Assembly: GCF_000312025.1 (NCBI RefSeq)
Contig: NZ_HE978595.1
Location: 164,970-202,416 of the forward strand
Direction: 5' to 3'
Source of the DNA: Peptoniphilus timonensis JC401
Lineage (GTDB): Bacteria > Bacillota > Clostridia > Tissierellales > Peptoniphilaceae
DNA length: 37,447 bases
The notes beneath the pieces are model-generated. The model made no database searches. It was not told the origin of the DNA and was given only the letters and a program-made list of their open reading frames with translations. The position numbers and the translations under genes were made by a program. Positions 26,391-34,717 of the stretch are shown here, one piece after another. Positions within the stretch are counted from its first letter, which is position 1; every line of letters starts with the position of its first letter.

Positions 26391-27854
26391 TTGAAAAAAG
26401 ACAAATATCAGGAAATGAAAAATAAAATTCCAAATATAAAAAATATAATGAGAATAAGACAAAGTAGAAAAAAAGGTGACATGGGTTATCTAGATTTTTT
26501 CATGCTTGGTTTTGGATCCATGGTGGGCGTTGGCTGGGCAGTTTCATCAAACCACTGGATTGCACAAGCTGGTGGTCCTATCTCTGCCTTTTTAGGTTTT
26601 ATTATTGCCACTTTACTTTTAATTCCAATTGGCTTGTGTCATGGTGAACTTCTTGCTACTCTTCCTCAAGGAGGAGGCGTCTTAGTCTATACAAGTAAGG
26701 CTTTTGGAAAAAATTTATCTTTTATTTCATCATGGTTTTTAGCACTTTCTTACTTAACAATTCTTCCTTGGGAAGCAATTTATATTAACACTATTCTCAA
26801 AAAATTGATTCCATGGCTCTCAAGTTCAAAAGTACTTTATTATGTAGCAGGATATCCCATACAAGCATCTTCCATTTTTCTTGGTTTGGGACTTGCCCTC
26901 TTGTTATTTTTTATAAATTTTAAAGGCTCAAATTTTGCTTCAAAACTTCAATCTATACTTTCTATTTTAATAATTTTAATAGGAATAATAGTTATTATAT
27001 TTTCAGCTAAAGCAGGAAATATCAATAATTTGTATCCACTATATGAGAATGTGGGCGAGGGAAGTCACTCTTCACTTTTCGGTGGAATAATAGCAGTTAT
27101 AGTAATAGTTCCATTTTTTATGTCCGGCTTTGACACAATTGCACAGTCAGTGGAAGAAACATCACCAGATAAAAAATTTAAAAATGTGGCAATAGCTATG
27201 GTTCTTTCAATAATAGCGGCAGGAACTTTTTATTCACTTGTCATACTTTCAACAGGAAGTGTCTCCAACTGGCAAGAATATTCTCTTGCAAGTCCTCCAG
27301 CAATGGGTTATCTACTTCAAGAAGCTTATGGTGGTAAACTCGGTTATATTCTTTCAAAATTAATTGTAATAGGAACTTTGGCAGGACTTTTCTCAACTTG
27401 GAATGGAATGTTTATGGCATCAGCAAGATTAATTCAATCTATGGCAAAAAATAATTTAATTCCCAAAATTTTTGCAAAGGAACACGCCGAATATGGCACT
27501 CCAGTAAGTGGACTTATTTTTTGTTTTATTTTCGCCGCTATTGGTCCCTTTGTAGGCATGAATTTAATTGACCCCTTAACTAGTCTTGGGTCAGTTTCTT
27601 TTGTAATTGGCTGGTTCTTAACTTGCTTATCTCTTGCCGTTTTAATAAATAAAGAAAAAGATTATTATACTTCCTTTAAAGCTCCTGGTGGAAAATTAAC
27701 TATTTATCCAGCAATAATAATTTCTGCTGTGATTGTAATCTCCACATTTATCCCAAAGACTCCTTCTTTTATGGGATACACTGCCCTAATTATTTTCTTC
27801 TTTTGGCTATTTCTGGGACTAGCCTTTTTAAAATTTTATAATAAAAAAGATTAA
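26391..27854 (+). CDS. APC-family amino-acid permease
   Basis: Secondary amino-acid transporter of the APC superfamily with about 12 membrane segments. The first transmembrane segment carries the unwound Gly-rich substrate motif (FFMLGFGSMVGVGWAVSSN), and a conserved PFFMSGFDTIAQSVEET segment falls in TM6. Length about 487. The start is the TTG at 26391, six bases after GAGGTG; the GTG at 26382 is part of that ribosome site. The substrate is not readable; the neighbouring amino-acid catabolism genes suggest an amino acid. It is divergent from the sortase gene. Confidence 0.85.
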   Translation: MKKDKYQEMKNKIPNIKNIMRIRQSRKKGDMGYLDFFMLGFGSMVGVGWAVSSNHWIAQAGGPISAFLGFIIATLLLIPIGLCHGELLATLPQGGGVLVYTSKAFGKNLSFISSWFLALSYLTILPWEAIYINTILKKLIPWLSSSKVLYYVAGYPIQASSIFLGLGLALLLFFINFKGSNFASKLQSILSILIILIGIIVIIFSAKAGNINNLYPLYENVGEGSHSSLFGGIIAVIVIVPFFMSGFDTIAQSVEETSPDKKFKNVAIAMVLSIIAAGTFYSLVILSTGSVSNWQEYSLASPPAMGYLLQEAYGGKLGYILSKLIVIGTLAGLFSTWNGMFMASARLIQSMAKNNLIPKIFAKEHAEYGTPVSGLIFCFIFAAIGPFVGMNLIDPLTSLGSVSFVIGWFLTCLSLAVLINKEKDYYTSFKAPGGKLTIYPAIIISAVIVISTFIPKTPSFMGYTALIIFFFWLFLGLAFLKFYNKKD

Positions 27855-27856
27855 TT

Positions 27857-27883
27857 AAAAAAGAGAGATAAAATTTATCTCTC
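27857..27883 (-). terminator. Terminator after the small membrane protein gene
   Basis: GAGAGATAAA / TTTATCTCTC form a 10 bp inverted repeat. On the minus strand it is followed by six T, so it mainly ends the leftward unit, though it may also serve the permease gene. Confidence 0.7.
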
Positions 27884-27887
27884 AATA

Positions 27888-28064
27888 TTATACATAAACT
27901 CCTATTGCCAAAATTATTGAGGCAAGGGTCATTAAACTTCTTCCCAAAAATGGAAGAAGTTTTTTAAATGATTTATCTCTCCTATAAACTTTAAAATTCT
28001 CAGGGATTTTCCAAGCCCACATTACTGCTAATAAAATAAATAAAAGACACTTTAATAGATCCAT
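27888..28064 (-). CDS. Small membrane protein, unknown function
   Basis: About 58 residues, MDLLKCLLFILLAVMWAWKI, a basic middle (YRRDKSFKKL) and a second hydrophobic segment (LMTLASIILAIGVYV), so two membrane helices with a positive loop. The start at 28064 follows GAGG by six bases and is one base past the stop of the CtlX-like gene; the GTG at 28076 would overlap that gene. I do not recognise a family. Position suggests co-expression with the hydrolase. Confidence 0.6.
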   Translation of the reverse strand: MDLLKCLLFILLAVMWAWKIPENFKVYRRDKSFKKLLPFLGRSLMTLASIILAIGVYV

Positions 28065-28065
28065 A

Positions 28066-28968
28066 TCAATCCTCACTTATGTCAAAAAAGTTTTCCGCAA
28101 TCATACATCTTATGGATCCTCCTCCAAACTTTGAAATTGTGGTGACGTCAATCGGAAGAATTTTATCATACTTTTCAATTTTTTCTCTATTTTCTTTTGT
28201 GAGAACATCAAAGGCAGCTTTTGAAATCACAAGTATATTTTTGTTTTCTCCCTTTAGCTCAATAGAATTAGCTGCATAGTTGTCAAATTCTTCCTTGTTA
28301 AGAGAAATGATTTCCTTTCCAGATTCTTTTAGAGTTTTTAAAAGTTCATCTTTATTTTCAGTGATTAAATCATCTGCAATAATGGCAAATTTTTCTGCTA
28401 CCATCATCATGACATTTGTGTGATATATTAAAGTTTCTTTGTCTTCTGACTTAAAATAAACTGCTTTTAGATTAAACTTTTCTGCAAATTTTAAAAATTC
28501 TTCTTTGTCACAGCGTTTTGAAAGACTTCCATAACAAATATTATTCCACCTATCAATAACTACTGCTCCCGTACCTTCAAGAATTCTTTCTTCATCATTT
28601 CTAAAATCAATTACTTCTGCCCTTTTATAGTCAATAATTTTCTCAAGTTGAGGCAGGATTTTCTCATACTCTTCATTTCTATTTTCTGCAAACATTTGAG
28701 AAATAAAAATTTTCCCAGGAAAAGTTACAAAAACATTGTTTGGAAAAATCGAATCTGGTGTCCTATCGTCAAAATCATTAATCACGTCAACATGAATTTT
28801 ATTTTCCCTTAATTTTTCAACTGCCTCATCAAACTCTTCTAAGGCTCTTTTTTGCATTTCATCTTCTGTTGTGTACTTTGGTTTTAACTGATAAATGTTG
28901 TCTTTCGCTGTCTCTTTATTAAATTTAAAGGCATAGGGCCTAACTAAAATCACTTTGTCTGTTATCAT
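28066..28968 (-). CDS. CtlX-like citrulline/arginine-deiminase-related hydrolase
   Basis: Guanidino-group-modifying superfamily, of about 300 residues. Signatures: TPDSIFPNNVFVTFPG and MFAENRNEEYEKI near residues 70-100, ILEGTGAVVIDRWNN (Glu/Asp region), His in YHTNVMMMV, and the catalytic Cys in GGGSIRCMIAE near the C-terminus. These match the CtlX type (citrulline utilization hydrolase) and related arginine-deiminase-like proteins. I infer hydrolysis of citrulline or a similar ureido/guanidino compound; the exact substrate is uncertain. GGAG lies eight bases before the ATG. Confidence 0.8.
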   Translation of the reverse strand: MITDKVILVRPYAFKFNKETAKDNIYQLKPKYTTEDEMQKRALEEFDEAVEKLRENKIHVDVINDFDDRTPDSIFPNNVFVTFPGKIFISQMFAENRNEEYEKILPQLEKIIDYKRAEVIDFRNDEERILEGTGAVVIDRWNNICYGSLSKRCDKEEFLKFAEKFNLKAVYFKSEDKETLIYHTNVMMMVAEKFAIIADDLITENKDELLKTLKESGKEIISLNKEEFDNYAANSIELKGENKNILVISKAAFDVLTKENREKIEKYDKILPIDVTTISKFGGGSIRCMIAENFFDISED

Positions 28969-29005
28969 CTAAGTCTCCTTTTCTAAATTATAAGGAATTT
29001 ACAAT

Positions 29006-29028
29006 AAAAAACCCTCCAGTATGGAGGG
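29006..29028 (-). terminator. Terminator after folD
   Basis: On the minus strand CCCTCCA / TGGAGGG with a TAC loop, followed by six T. Confidence 0.9.
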
Positions 29029-29044
29029 GATTTATTCACAAATT

Positions 29045-29875
29045 TTATAAATAATAATTTATTACATTCTCAAGTAAAAGTAAATTTGTAATGCTTCCTA
29101 TTCCACCAGGAACTGGAGAATAAGCCCCGATTTTTCCATTTACGGCTTTTTCATCTAAGTCGCCACGATATTTTCCTTCTTTATTTTTTGAAGTTCCAAT
29201 ATCTATTACAACTGCATCTTCATTAAAATAAGTTTCGTCTAAACTTTCTGCAATTCCCATGGCTGTAAAAATAATATTGGCAGATTTTGTATATTTTTTC
29301 AAATCATGAGTTCCTTCGTGGCAAACTGTTACTGTTGCAAGTTCACTTAAAAGAATCATAGCAAGAGGCTTCCCAACGACATTTGAGTGATTAATTACAA
29401 CTACATCCTTGCCCTTTAATTCATAATCATAAAAATCCAAAAGTTCATGAGCTGCCTTTGATGCAAGAGGAATAAATCCATCTAAGTGACCGCTGTAGAC
29501 CTTAGATCTATTTATTGGACTCATACAATCTACATCTTTTTTGGGATCAATTGCAAGTGAAATTACATCTTCATCAATAGATTCTGGAAGAGGTCTAAAA
29601 ACTAAAATTCCCCCGATTTTTTCGTCTTGATTTAATTTTTTTAACCTTTTTAAAAGTTCATCTTCACTTACATCTTTTGGAAATTCATTTACATCAACCT
29701 CAACCCCAAGTTTTTCTGCAGATTTTTTTATTCCCTTTAAATAGGCAAGAGATCCATAGTCATCTCCAACTCTTATAATAGAAATTGTTGGATTTTCCTT
29801 TAACTTTTCAATTTTCTCTCTCAGCTCTTTGCTTTTTTTATCGACATATCCCTTGGCATATAAAACTTTAGTCAT
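29045..29875 (-). CDS. folD: FolD-like methylenetetrahydrofolate dehydrogenase/cyclohydrolase
   Basis: Interconverts methylene-, methenyl- and formyl-THF. The NADP Rossmann motif VVINHSNVVGKPLAMILL and the PVPGGIGSITNLLLLE end are clear; length 276 is usual. The active-site region is unusual: the YxxxKxK motif reads YLKGIKK, so the position of the cyclohydrolase lysine (Lys54 of E. coli FolD) is Ile, and the following ILVQLPLP block is ILVFRPLP, losing the conserved Gln. I recall that several clostridial FolD proteins also lack the lysine. The dehydrogenase may remain while cyclohydrolase activity is lost. Overlaps the preceding gene by eight bases. Confidence 0.85.
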   Translation of the reverse strand: MTKVLYAKGYVDKKSKELREKIEKLKENPTISIIRVGDDYGSLAYLKGIKKSAEKLGVEVDVNEFPKDVSEDELLKRLKKLNQDEKIGGILVFRPLPESIDEDVISLAIDPKKDVDCMSPINRSKVYSGHLDGFIPLASKAAHELLDFYDYELKGKDVVVINHSNVVGKPLAMILLSELATVTVCHEGTHDLKKYTKSANIIFTAMGIAESLDETYFNEDAVVIDIGTSKNKEGKYRGDLDEKAVNGKIGAYSPVPGGIGSITNLLLLENVINYYL

Positions 29876-30767
29876 TCTTCACCTCATCTGGAAGATAAAC
29901 TTCTACAGCTTCTTTTAAAATTCTTATCTTTGCTGGAAGATCTGGTCCCTTATCTCCATCGATATCAAGTGTAACTTTTTCTTCATCTAAGGAGGAAATT
30001 TCAACTTCTTTTACTGTAAAGTGGATAATACTATTTCCTTCTTCAACTTCTCCTATTATAGAATCTTTTAAAATTTCTAGCATATCCTTTGGAGAATCAC
30101 TTGTTTGGATTAATAAATTTGCTTTTCCGCTATCCATTTCTTTATTCTTTTTGGTAAACTCTATATTTCCAATTTTATTTGTAAGTCCAACCATTAAGTG
30201 ATCCACAAGTCCAGAATAATTTCCAGCATCTGATTTAATTGATAACTTGTATTTCTTGGCTTCTTTTAGATTTTCTATGGATTTTTTTATATAAGCAAGT
30301 CCACCTAACTTTGACTTTTCTTCTGAAGAAACTTCGTGGATTGCTTCTGGAACTGGTCCAAGTGATGCAAATAGACTAAAGACTTTGTCGTTTACTTCAC
30401 CTAAATCAATCTTCTTTGTCTTTTTAAAACCAAAGGAACTTATTGCTTCATCCTTATCTTGTGGGATATTTAGTTTTTTTGCCAATAGATTTCCTGTACC
30501 ACCTGGCAAGATTAAAAGTTTTGCTTTTGACTTAGTTTTTTTCATTCCAAGTAAGACTTCATTTACAGTTCCATCGCCACCATAAACTCCAATAGAATCA
30601 ATGTCTTTTATTTCTTCAACAAATTTTGTCCCATCTCCAGCTTTTTTAGTTTCTCTTAAAATAACTTGGTCAAAATATTTTTTAAGTCTTTCTTCTATTT
30701 TATCAACAAATTCTTTTCCACTTTCATCTCCAGAATTTGGATTGTAAATAAATAATATCTTAGTCAT
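29868..30767 (-). CDS. Diacylglycerol/lipid kinase family protein (YegS-like)
   Basis: DAGK-catalytic-domain protein. It opens TKILFIYNPNSGDESGKE and has the nucleotide loops GVYGGDGTVNEVLLG and ILPGGTGNLLAKKL, then the beta-sandwich C-terminal domain with a DIDGD element. About 299 residues. The substrate could be diacylglycerol, undecaprenol-type lipid or another lipid. The start at 30767 follows GAGG by six bases; the frame to 30800 overlaps the previous gene. Part of an SDR-DGK-folD unit. Confidence 0.85.
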   Translation of the reverse strand: MTKILFIYNPNSGDESGKEFVDKIEERLKKYFDQVILRETKKAGDGTKFVEEIKDIDSIGVYGGDGTVNEVLLGMKKTKSKAKLLILPGGTGNLLAKKLNIPQDKDEAISSFGFKKTKKIDLGEVNDKVFSLFASLGPVPEAIHEVSSEEKSKLGGLAYIKKSIENLKEAKKYKLSIKSDAGNYSGLVDHLMVGLTNKIGNIEFTKKNKEMDSGKANLLIQTSDSPKDMLEILKDSIIGEVEEGNSIIHFTVKEVEISSLDEEKVTLDIDGDKGPDLPAKIRILKEAVEVYLPDEVKND

Positions 30768-30789
30768 AAAAAACCTCTCAATACTTAAA

Positions 30790-31524
30790 TCAATAGACAA
30801 TCATTCCGCCATTTGGAGAAATTATTTGTCCCGTCATATAAGAATTCTTTTCTGAAATCATAAATGCCACAAGTTCTGCAATCTCTTCTGTAGTTGCAAG
30901 TCTACCCATGGGGATATCTTCTGATAATATGCACAAATTATCATTTCCAATTTCTCTTGTCATTGGTGTATCAACTGCACCTGGTGCCACTGCATTTACT
31001 GTTATACCAGAATAACCAAGTTCTTGAGCTAGGGCTTTTGTAAGTGCATTTATAGCTCCCTTTGTAGCAGAATAATGACTTTCCATAGATCCACCTACTA
31101 TTCCCCAAATTGATGTCATGTTTAAAATTTTACCTGAATGTTTTTCCAACATATAAGGTAGAGCTGCGTGAATAGAATTATAAACACCCTTTACATTTAC
31201 ATCAAAAATTTCATCCCAAGTTTTCTCTTCAATATCTTGGAAAAGAGCATAAGAAGAAATTCCTGCATTGTTAATTAAGATGTCAACTCCCTTAAATCTC
31301 TTAGAGACTTCACCAAACATTCTTTCCACTTCAGAAAATTTTCTAATGTCTGCCTTTAATGCTAGGGCATCTTTTCCCATTCCTCTTATTTCTTTTTCTA
31401 GTTCTTTTGCTTCTTTTTCAGATTTGTTGTAGTTAATTATTATTCTATAATCTTCTCTTGCAAGCCTTCTTGCAATATCTCTTCCAATTCCACGAGAAGC
31501 TCCTGTTATGAGTACAGTCTTCAT
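30790..31524 (-). CDS. Short-chain dehydrogenase/reductase (FabG-like)
   Basis: NAD(P)(H)-dependent oxidoreductase of the classical SDR family, about 244 residues. Cofactor motif TGASRGIG, NNAG, catalytic Ser in MTSIWG, and YxxxK in YSATKGAINAL. The C-terminal MISEKNSYMTGQIISPNGG is typical of FabG-like enzymes; it may be a 3-oxoacyl-ACP reductase, but the role is not fixed, since no other fatty-acid genes are near. The start at 31524 lies after an extended -10 promoter; the longer frame (to 31623) runs through that promoter and the upstream terminator and is false. Confidence 0.88.
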   Translation of the reverse strand: MKTVLITGASRGIGRDIARRLAREDYRIIINYNKSEKEAKELEKEIRGMGKDALALKADIRKFSEVERMFGEVSKRFKGVDILINNAGISSYALFQDIEEKTWDEIFDVNVKGVYNSIHAALPYMLEKHSGKILNMTSIWGIVGGSMESHYSATKGAINALTKALAQELGYSGITVNAVAPGAVDTPMTREIGNDNLCILSEDIPMGRLATTEEIAELVAFMISEKNSYMTGQIISPNGGMIVY

Positions 31525-31551
31525 CTTAAATCTTCCACCAACCTTTATTTC

Positions 31552-31560
31552 ATTATACCA
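31552..31560 (-). promoter_or_regulatory. Extended -10 promoter of the SDR-DGK-folD unit
   Basis: The minus strand reads TGGTATAAT (TGn plus a perfect -10 at 31552-31557), about 28 bases before the SDR start. Confidence 0.6.
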
Positions 31561-31600
31561 AATTTGTAAAATAATTTTATTCCAAAAATTTTTAAAAAAT

Positions 31601-31632
31601 AAAAAAGCCATGCCCTTAGACATAGCTTTTTT
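31601..31632 (-). terminator. Terminator of the sda unit
   Basis: On the minus strand AAAAAAGCTATG / CATGGCTTTTTT form a 12 bp stem (one G-T pair), ending in T. It lies 20 bases after the DAACS carrier stop. Confidence 0.85.
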
Positions 31633-31651
31633 AGGTAAATATGCTTTTTTA

Positions 31652-32890
31652 TTAAATTTCTACTCTAGCTTCTTCATCAAAGTTTTCTTCTGGGATAGGT
31701 CTTTTTACAATGTGATTGTAATAGATCTTTTCAACTGCCATAGAAATAGCATTGTCGCCTGTTACGTTACAAGCTGTACCAAAAGAGTCTTGAGTTAGAT
31801 ATAGTGAAATTAAAATTGTTGCAAGTGTTCCTGATGAATCAATTCCTACTACTGGTAAGAATGGAAGAGCACTCATTACTGCTCCACCTGGTGCACCTGG
31901 TGCTGCTACCATTGCAACTCCAAGGATTCCTATAAATTTAAGAAGTAGTGGGAATGAATGTGGCATATCAAACATTGAAAGTAATGTAAATACACATGCT
32001 GTTAGAGTGATCATTGATCCAGCTAAATGAACTGTTGCACAAAGTGGAATACAGAATTCTCTAATTTGTCTAGTTACTCCCATTTTTCTGTTACATGCTA
32101 CGTTAACTGGAATAGTTGCTGCAGATGATTGTGTTCCTACGGCTGTTAAGTAAGCTGGCACTGCATCTTTTAAACATTTAAATGGATTTCTTCCAGAATA
32201 TGCTCCTGCAACTGAAAATTGTATTACTAAGTAAATTAGGTGTAGTGCAATGATGCAGATGAAGATTTTCCAGAATATTCCAAGAATTGCAAATACAGAT
32301 CCTGAATAAGATAAGTTACAGAAGTTACCAAAAATAAAGAATGGTAATAGTGGAATTACGAATTTTGATAATACCATATTAATAATTTCATTAAATTCGT
32401 TAATTGCCTTGTAGAATATTTCTCCTGATCCCTTAGCTCTTAAAGCTGAAACTGTTAATCCTAGCATAAATGCAAGTACAAGTGCTGCTGTTACGTCTAT
32501 AAATGCTGCTAATGGAATTTCAAAAAATGGTGCTACTTCATTTGCTGTAGCTTTTTGAACTTGATCTGCAAGTTCTGGTTTTATAAAGCTTGGGAATATG
32601 TTCTTTGCCATTGTATAAGAAAGTGAACCTGCAATAAGTGTTGATGCATAAGCAAGACCTACTGTAGCTCCAAGAAGTTTTCCAGCACCTTCTGATAAAT
32701 CTGCTATACCCTTAGATACAAAGGCAATAATCATTAGTGGAATAATGAAGTTTAAAAATGCTCCAAATAATCCAGATATTGTAATTGCAACTTTAGTAAC
32801 CCATTCTGGTAAAAATTGTCCAACTAGGATACCTAGTGCAATGGCAATAATAAGTCTAGGAATTAGACCTATTTTTTTCTTTTCTTTCAT
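31652..32890 (-). CDS. Dicarboxylate/amino-acid:cation symporter (DAACS family)
   Basis: Glutamate-transporter-fold secondary carrier, 412 residues with about eight membrane segments and two re-entrant loops. The serine-rich loop (AVGTQSSAATIPV) and the PGAPGGAVMSALPFLPV and TGDNAISMAVEKI regions are family hallmarks. Its place directly after sdaAB-sdaAA, with a GGAGG site in the 5-base-scale gap, makes L-serine (or threonine) a reasonable substrate, as for SstT, but dicarboxylates are not excluded. Confidence 0.88.
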   Translation of the reverse strand: MKEKKKIGLIPRLIIAIALGILVGQFLPEWVTKVAITISGLFGAFLNFIIPLMIIAFVSKGIADLSEGAGKLLGATVGLAYASTLIAGSLSYTMAKNIFPSFIKPELADQVQKATANEVAPFFEIPLAAFIDVTAALVLAFMLGLTVSALRAKGSGEIFYKAINEFNEIINMVLSKFVIPLLPFFIFGNFCNLSYSGSVFAILGIFWKIFICIIALHLIYLVIQFSVAGAYSGRNPFKCLKDAVPAYLTAVGTQSSAATIPVNVACNRKMGVTRQIREFCIPLCATVHLAGSMITLTACVFTLLSMFDMPHSFPLLLKFIGILGVAMVAAPGAPGGAVMSALPFLPVVGIDSSGTLATILISLYLTQDSFGTACNVTGDNAISMAVEKIYYNHIVKRPIPEENFDEEARVEI

Positions 32891-32895
32891 TTTCT

Positions 32896-33777
32896 TTAAT
32901 CCTCCTTATTATTTAAAAACTTAGCCCTGATTTTTTGACCAGTTTTTGTGCCTGCAAGTCCTCCAAGACCAGTCTCCCTAATAGATTCATGTAGTAAGTG
33001 ACCAACTTCTCCCATTGCTTGACAAACTTCGTCAAAGGGAACAATTGATTTTATACCTGCAAGAGCCATATCAGTTGATATGAAAGCATTCATAACACCT
33101 GATGCGTTCCTAAAAGTACATGGATACTCTACAAGTCCTGCAATTGGATCACAGGCTAGCCCCATTACATTAATAAGTGTAATGCTGGCTGCGTTTAGTG
33201 CTGCTTCTGAGCTTCCGCCAATCATCTCAACTAATGCAGCTGCTGCCATTGCGCTGGCAGAACCACATTCTGCTTGGCATCCACCTTCAGCACCGGCGAA
33301 TGTAGCATATTTACCAATAATTTGCCCTATTCCTATTGATGTCAATAGTCCATTTATTAAAACCTCATCATCTAAGCCATATTTTTCCTTTGCAGACATT
33401 AAAGCTGCTGGCACAATACCAGAACTTCCAGCAGTTGGTGCTGCTGCAATAGTTCCCATATTAGCATTAGTCTCAGATGTGGAAAAGGCCATAGCCATTG
33501 CCCTAACTAAGAATTTACTAGTCAAAGGGTCTTTTTCCTTTTGATAGTCATTCATCATCTTTGCGAATCCGTCTATCATTTTATATTCAGTTCCATAGGA
33601 TTTTTCAAGAGTTTCTTTAGACGATGATTTCATCACTTCCAAAATTTCTCTTAATTTATCCTTCATCTCTTCTTCAGTCATCTTTAGAGCTTTACTTTCT
33701 TCTCTTAATACTAAATCATAGATGTGAATCTTATCTCTTTTACAAGTTTGTACTATTTCATTAGCTGTATTTAACAT
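32896..33777 (-). CDS. sdaAA: L-serine dehydratase, alpha subunit
   Basis: Iron-sulfur L-serine ammonia-lyase that makes pyruvate and ammonia. The cluster cysteines are seen in GAEGGCQAECGSASAM and GLACDPIAGLVEYPC; the PTAGSSGIVPA substrate loop is intact. Length 293 is usual for the split two-subunit form. Its ATG directly follows the sdaAB stop and uses a GGAGG site inside the sdaAB end. Confidence 0.96.
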   Translation of the reverse strand: MLNTANEIVQTCKRDKIHIYDLVLREESKALKMTEEEMKDKLREILEVMKSSSKETLEKSYGTEYKMIDGFAKMMNDYQKEKDPLTSKFLVRAMAMAFSTSETNANMGTIAAAPTAGSSGIVPAALMSAKEKYGLDDEVLINGLLTSIGIGQIIGKYATFAGAEGGCQAECGSASAMAAAALVEMIGGSSEAALNAASITLINVMGLACDPIAGLVEYPCTFRNASGVMNAFISTDMALAGIKSIVPFDEVCQAMGEVGHLLHESIRETGLGGLAGTKTGQKIRAKFLNNKED

Positions 33778-34446
33778 TTATACCTCCACATATTTTGCTG
33801 AAATATATCTGGAATTATTTAATAATTTATCTATAACATTTTGATTTGCACTTTCGTCTAACTCCACAGTTAAGGTAACAATATTTGTGAGCTCATCCTT
33901 AGTAGTATTAATTGATTCAATATTGTAGGATTCACCTGCTAAGATAGTTGACACTTCGGCGATAACACCTTTTTGTTCATCATATTGAAATAAAAATGTA
34001 GGAAATCTTCCATCATAATCAACTTTTATGCCATTAATATCAACTATTTTCATATTTCCGCCGCCAATAGAAGAACCTATTACATATTCACTGTCTCTAT
34101 CTTTGTAATTAAACTTTACTTTGACAGTGTTGGGATGATAATCTTCTCCCAAATCCATAGGAATGAAAGAATAATCTATTCCCTTTTTATCGGCAATTTC
34201 ATAAGCATCTCTAATAGAACTGTCATAGGTTTTAAAACCCATTATTCCACCTAGAAGAGCCCTGTCTGTTCCGTGCCCCTTATATGTAAAGGCAAAGGAA
34301 CCATGTAGATAAAACTCGACGCTTTCATAATCATCTGGACAAATCTTTGCTGCCACTCTTGCGATTTTACAAGCACCTGCAGTATGCGATGATGATGGAC
34401 CAACCATTATAGGTCCCAGTATTTCAAATGAACTGTACTCTTTCAA
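33778..34446 (-). CDS. sdaAB: L-serine dehydratase, beta subunit
   Basis: Partner of SdaAA. The N-terminal dehydratase domain shows LGPIMVGPSSSHTAGACKIARVA and GHGTDRALLGGIMGF; an ACT-type domain follows at about 145-222 (GVIAEVSTILAGESYNIES), likely for effector (serine) binding. Length 222 is usual. The start codon is TTG at 34446, eight bases after GGAGG. The promoter upstream has two tandem 11-bp repeats at the expected transcription start. Confidence 0.95.
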   Translation of the reverse strand: MKEYSSFEILGPIMVGPSSSHTAGACKIARVAAKICPDDYESVEFYLHGSFAFTYKGHGTDRALLGGIMGFKTYDSSIRDAYEIADKKGIDYSFIPMDLGEDYHPNTVKVKFNYKDRDSEYVIGSSIGGGNMKIVDINGIKVDYDGRFPTFLFQYDEQKGVIAEVSTILAGESYNIESINTTKDELTNIVTLTVELDESANQNVIDKLLNNSRYISAKYVEV

Positions 34447-34462
34447 TTAGATTGCCTCCTTA

Positions 34463-34484
34463 TTAGTTAGACATTAGTTAGACA
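34463..34484 (-). promoter_or_regulatory. Tandem 11-bp repeats upstream of sdaAB
   Basis: TTAGTTAGACA occurs twice without a gap (34463-34473 and 34474-34484). On the minus strand the copies start right after the -10, so they cover the transcription start. A head-to-tail operator for an unknown regulator is likely. Confidence 0.5.
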
Positions 34485-34485
34485 T

Positions 34486-34514
34486 ATTTTAGCATAAAGT
34501 TTCCAAATTGTGAA
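34486..34514 (-). promoter_or_regulatory. Promoter of the sdaAB-sdaAA-carrier unit
   Basis: Minus strand -35 TTCACA (34509-34514) and extended -10 TGC-TAAAAT (hexamer 34486-34491), spacing 17. Confidence 0.65.
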
Positions 34515-34648
34515 ATGAATTTATGTTAATGGATTCGATGAAATACAAATTTTATATCATTTTAATAAGCAAATAAAATATTATACCGGATACATTTACT
34601 TTATTCTATTACAGCACTACTAATAATGGCTATATTCCTAGATTATTC

Positions 34649-34677
34649 TTGCAAGTATAGTATAGATAATATATTAT
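34649..34677 (+). promoter_or_regulatory. Promoter of the AbgT gene
   Basis: -35 TTGCAA (34649-34654) and -10 TATTAT (34672-34677), spacing 17. Confidence 0.5.
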
Positions 34678-34717
34678 TAATTTATGAGGATATTATTTTC
34701 ATTCAAGGAGGATTTAT

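Noticed and set aside
31525-31623. Longer N-terminus of the SDR protein
   Set aside because: It covers the extended -10 promoter and the preceding terminator stem, and the added residues are unlike any SDR.
34515-34648. Riboswitch or attenuator between sda and AbgT promoters
   Set aside because: Only weak AT-rich symmetry is visible, with no stable stem and no T run.
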